Of a stretch of 13,418 bases of DNA, positions 12,984 through 13,418 are shown one piece after another. Below the pieces are notes generated by a model. That model searched no databases and had not been told where the DNA came from. It was given only the letters and a program-made list of their open reading frames with translations. Made by a program: the position numbers and the translations under genes. The stretch is from NCBI GenBank assembly GCA_003453735.1, contig DMNE01000292.1:1-13418 (forward strand), given 5' to 3'. The DNA is from Nitrospiraceae bacterium. GTDB taxonomy: Bacteria > Nitrospirota > Thermodesulfovibrionia > Thermodesulfovibrionales > UBA9159. Within the stretch, counting starts at the first letter, position 1. Every line of letters starts with the position of its first letter.

Positions 12984-13418
12984 ATGAGAAAATGTTATTT
13001 CGACCATGTCGCAACAAACGCTTTGCACCCTCAGGTCTTTGAGGCCATGCTGCCATATCTGAAAGAAGAATTCGGTAATCCCCTCAGCATTTACGAATTA
13101 GGCATGAAGGCACGGAGCGCAATAGAAAATGCGCGCGCCCAGGTGGCCACCCTCATCAATGCCAAGCCTTCTGAGATCATCTTCACATCCAGCGGCGCGG
13201 AATCAAACAATTTTGCGCTGAGGGGTATCGCCCTTGCACGCCAGAATGAAGGTAAACATGTCATTGTCTCGAGAATGGAGCACCACTCTATCCTCAACGC
13301 GGCGCGTTTTCTCGAAAAAATGGGATTTACTGTCACCTATCTCTCCCCTGACAAAGATGGCGTCATTGAGCCAAATGTGGTGAAGAAGGCGATAACAAAG
13401 GAGACGATCCTGCTGTCC
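12984..13418 (+). CDS. nifS: Cysteine desulfurase NifS/IscS, 3' end outside the window
   Basis: PLP-dependent enzyme that takes sulfur from cysteine as an enzyme persulfide for iron-sulfur cluster or thiolation pathways. Only the first 145 residues lie in the window, and the frame is open to its last base. The N-terminus CYFDHVATNALHPQV (4-18) matches the family's Y-[LF]-D-x-x-A-T-x-P-x-x-P. FGNPLSIYELG (30-40) precedes the PLP phosphate loop TSSGAESNNFALRG (68-81), and the EHHSIL segment (99-104) carries the His that stacks on PLP. The ATG has GTGAGGT close upstream, a good ribosome site. The PLP lysine and active-site Cys loop lie beyond the edge, so NifS versus IscS or SufS class is only suggested by the IscR context. 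A scaffold gene (iscU or nifU) may follow. Confidence 0.93.
   Translation, partial: MRKCYFDHVATNALHPQVFEAMLPYLKEEFGNPLSIYELGMKARSAIENARAQVATLINAKPSEIIFTSSGAESNNFALRGIALARQNEGKHVIVSRMEHHSILNAARFLEKMGFTVTYLSPDKDGVIEPNVVKKAITKETILLS

Overview
The window is 13.4 kb of bacterial chromosome, densely packed with housekeeping genes on both strands. The gene content suggests an anaerobe or microaerophile: a glycolysis/gluconeogenesis pair, a bacterial FeoB, an IscR-NifS iron-sulfur locus, an ATP-grasp protein of the ADP-forming acyl-CoA synthetase type, a bifunctional Rel and class-1B SAM decarboxylase. Protein flavour and moderate GC make Nitrospirota (Thermodesulfovibrionia-like) or Desulfobacterota my best guess. 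That is inference from gene style, not a computed placement.

Layout, left to right. (1) 3-3367, plus strand: a DUF1015 protein cut by the window edge, then gap and pgk with tight spacing and good ribosome sites, a likely operon. (2) 3373-4590: speH (minus strand, TTG start) ends 5 bp from pgk and is divergent from queE, with a 174-bp shared promoter region. (3) 4575-5793: a Nudix hydrolase on the minus strand overlaps the 3' end of queE. Directly upstream of it lies transposon debris: a frameshifted TnpB C-terminal remnant and, further out, repeats that resemble an insertion-sequence end. (4) 5794-8818, plus strand: a lone acyl-CoA synthetase beta-type ATP-grasp protein, then rsh (rel), which makes and degrades (p)ppGpp. 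(5) 8889-10871, minus strand: feoB alone, with a clear promoter and a palindromic Fur-like operator. (6) 10978-12112, plus strand: tsaB and rimI overlap; tsaB acts in tRNA t6A synthesis and rimI is an N-acetyltransferase. (7) 12278-13418, plus strand: iscR, a TusA-like protein and the 5' part of a cysteine desulfurase. They are preceded by a strong promoter carrying a site that fits the E. coli type-1 IscR consensus at nearly every position.

The regulatory theme is iron. The feoB promoter carries a 7-1-7 palindrome of Fur type placed to block transcription, and the iscR promoter carries an IscR-type autoregulatory site. The iscR promoter is so close to its ATG that the mRNA should be leaderless. 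No CRISPR array, rRNA, tRNA or intact mobile element is visible, and I found no convincing undescribed multi-gene system. The most unusual items are the leaderless iscR promoter with its operator, the decayed TnpB abutting a TTG-started Nudix gene, and substitutions at normally conserved active-site positions in the ATP-grasp, RimI and TusA-like proteins.
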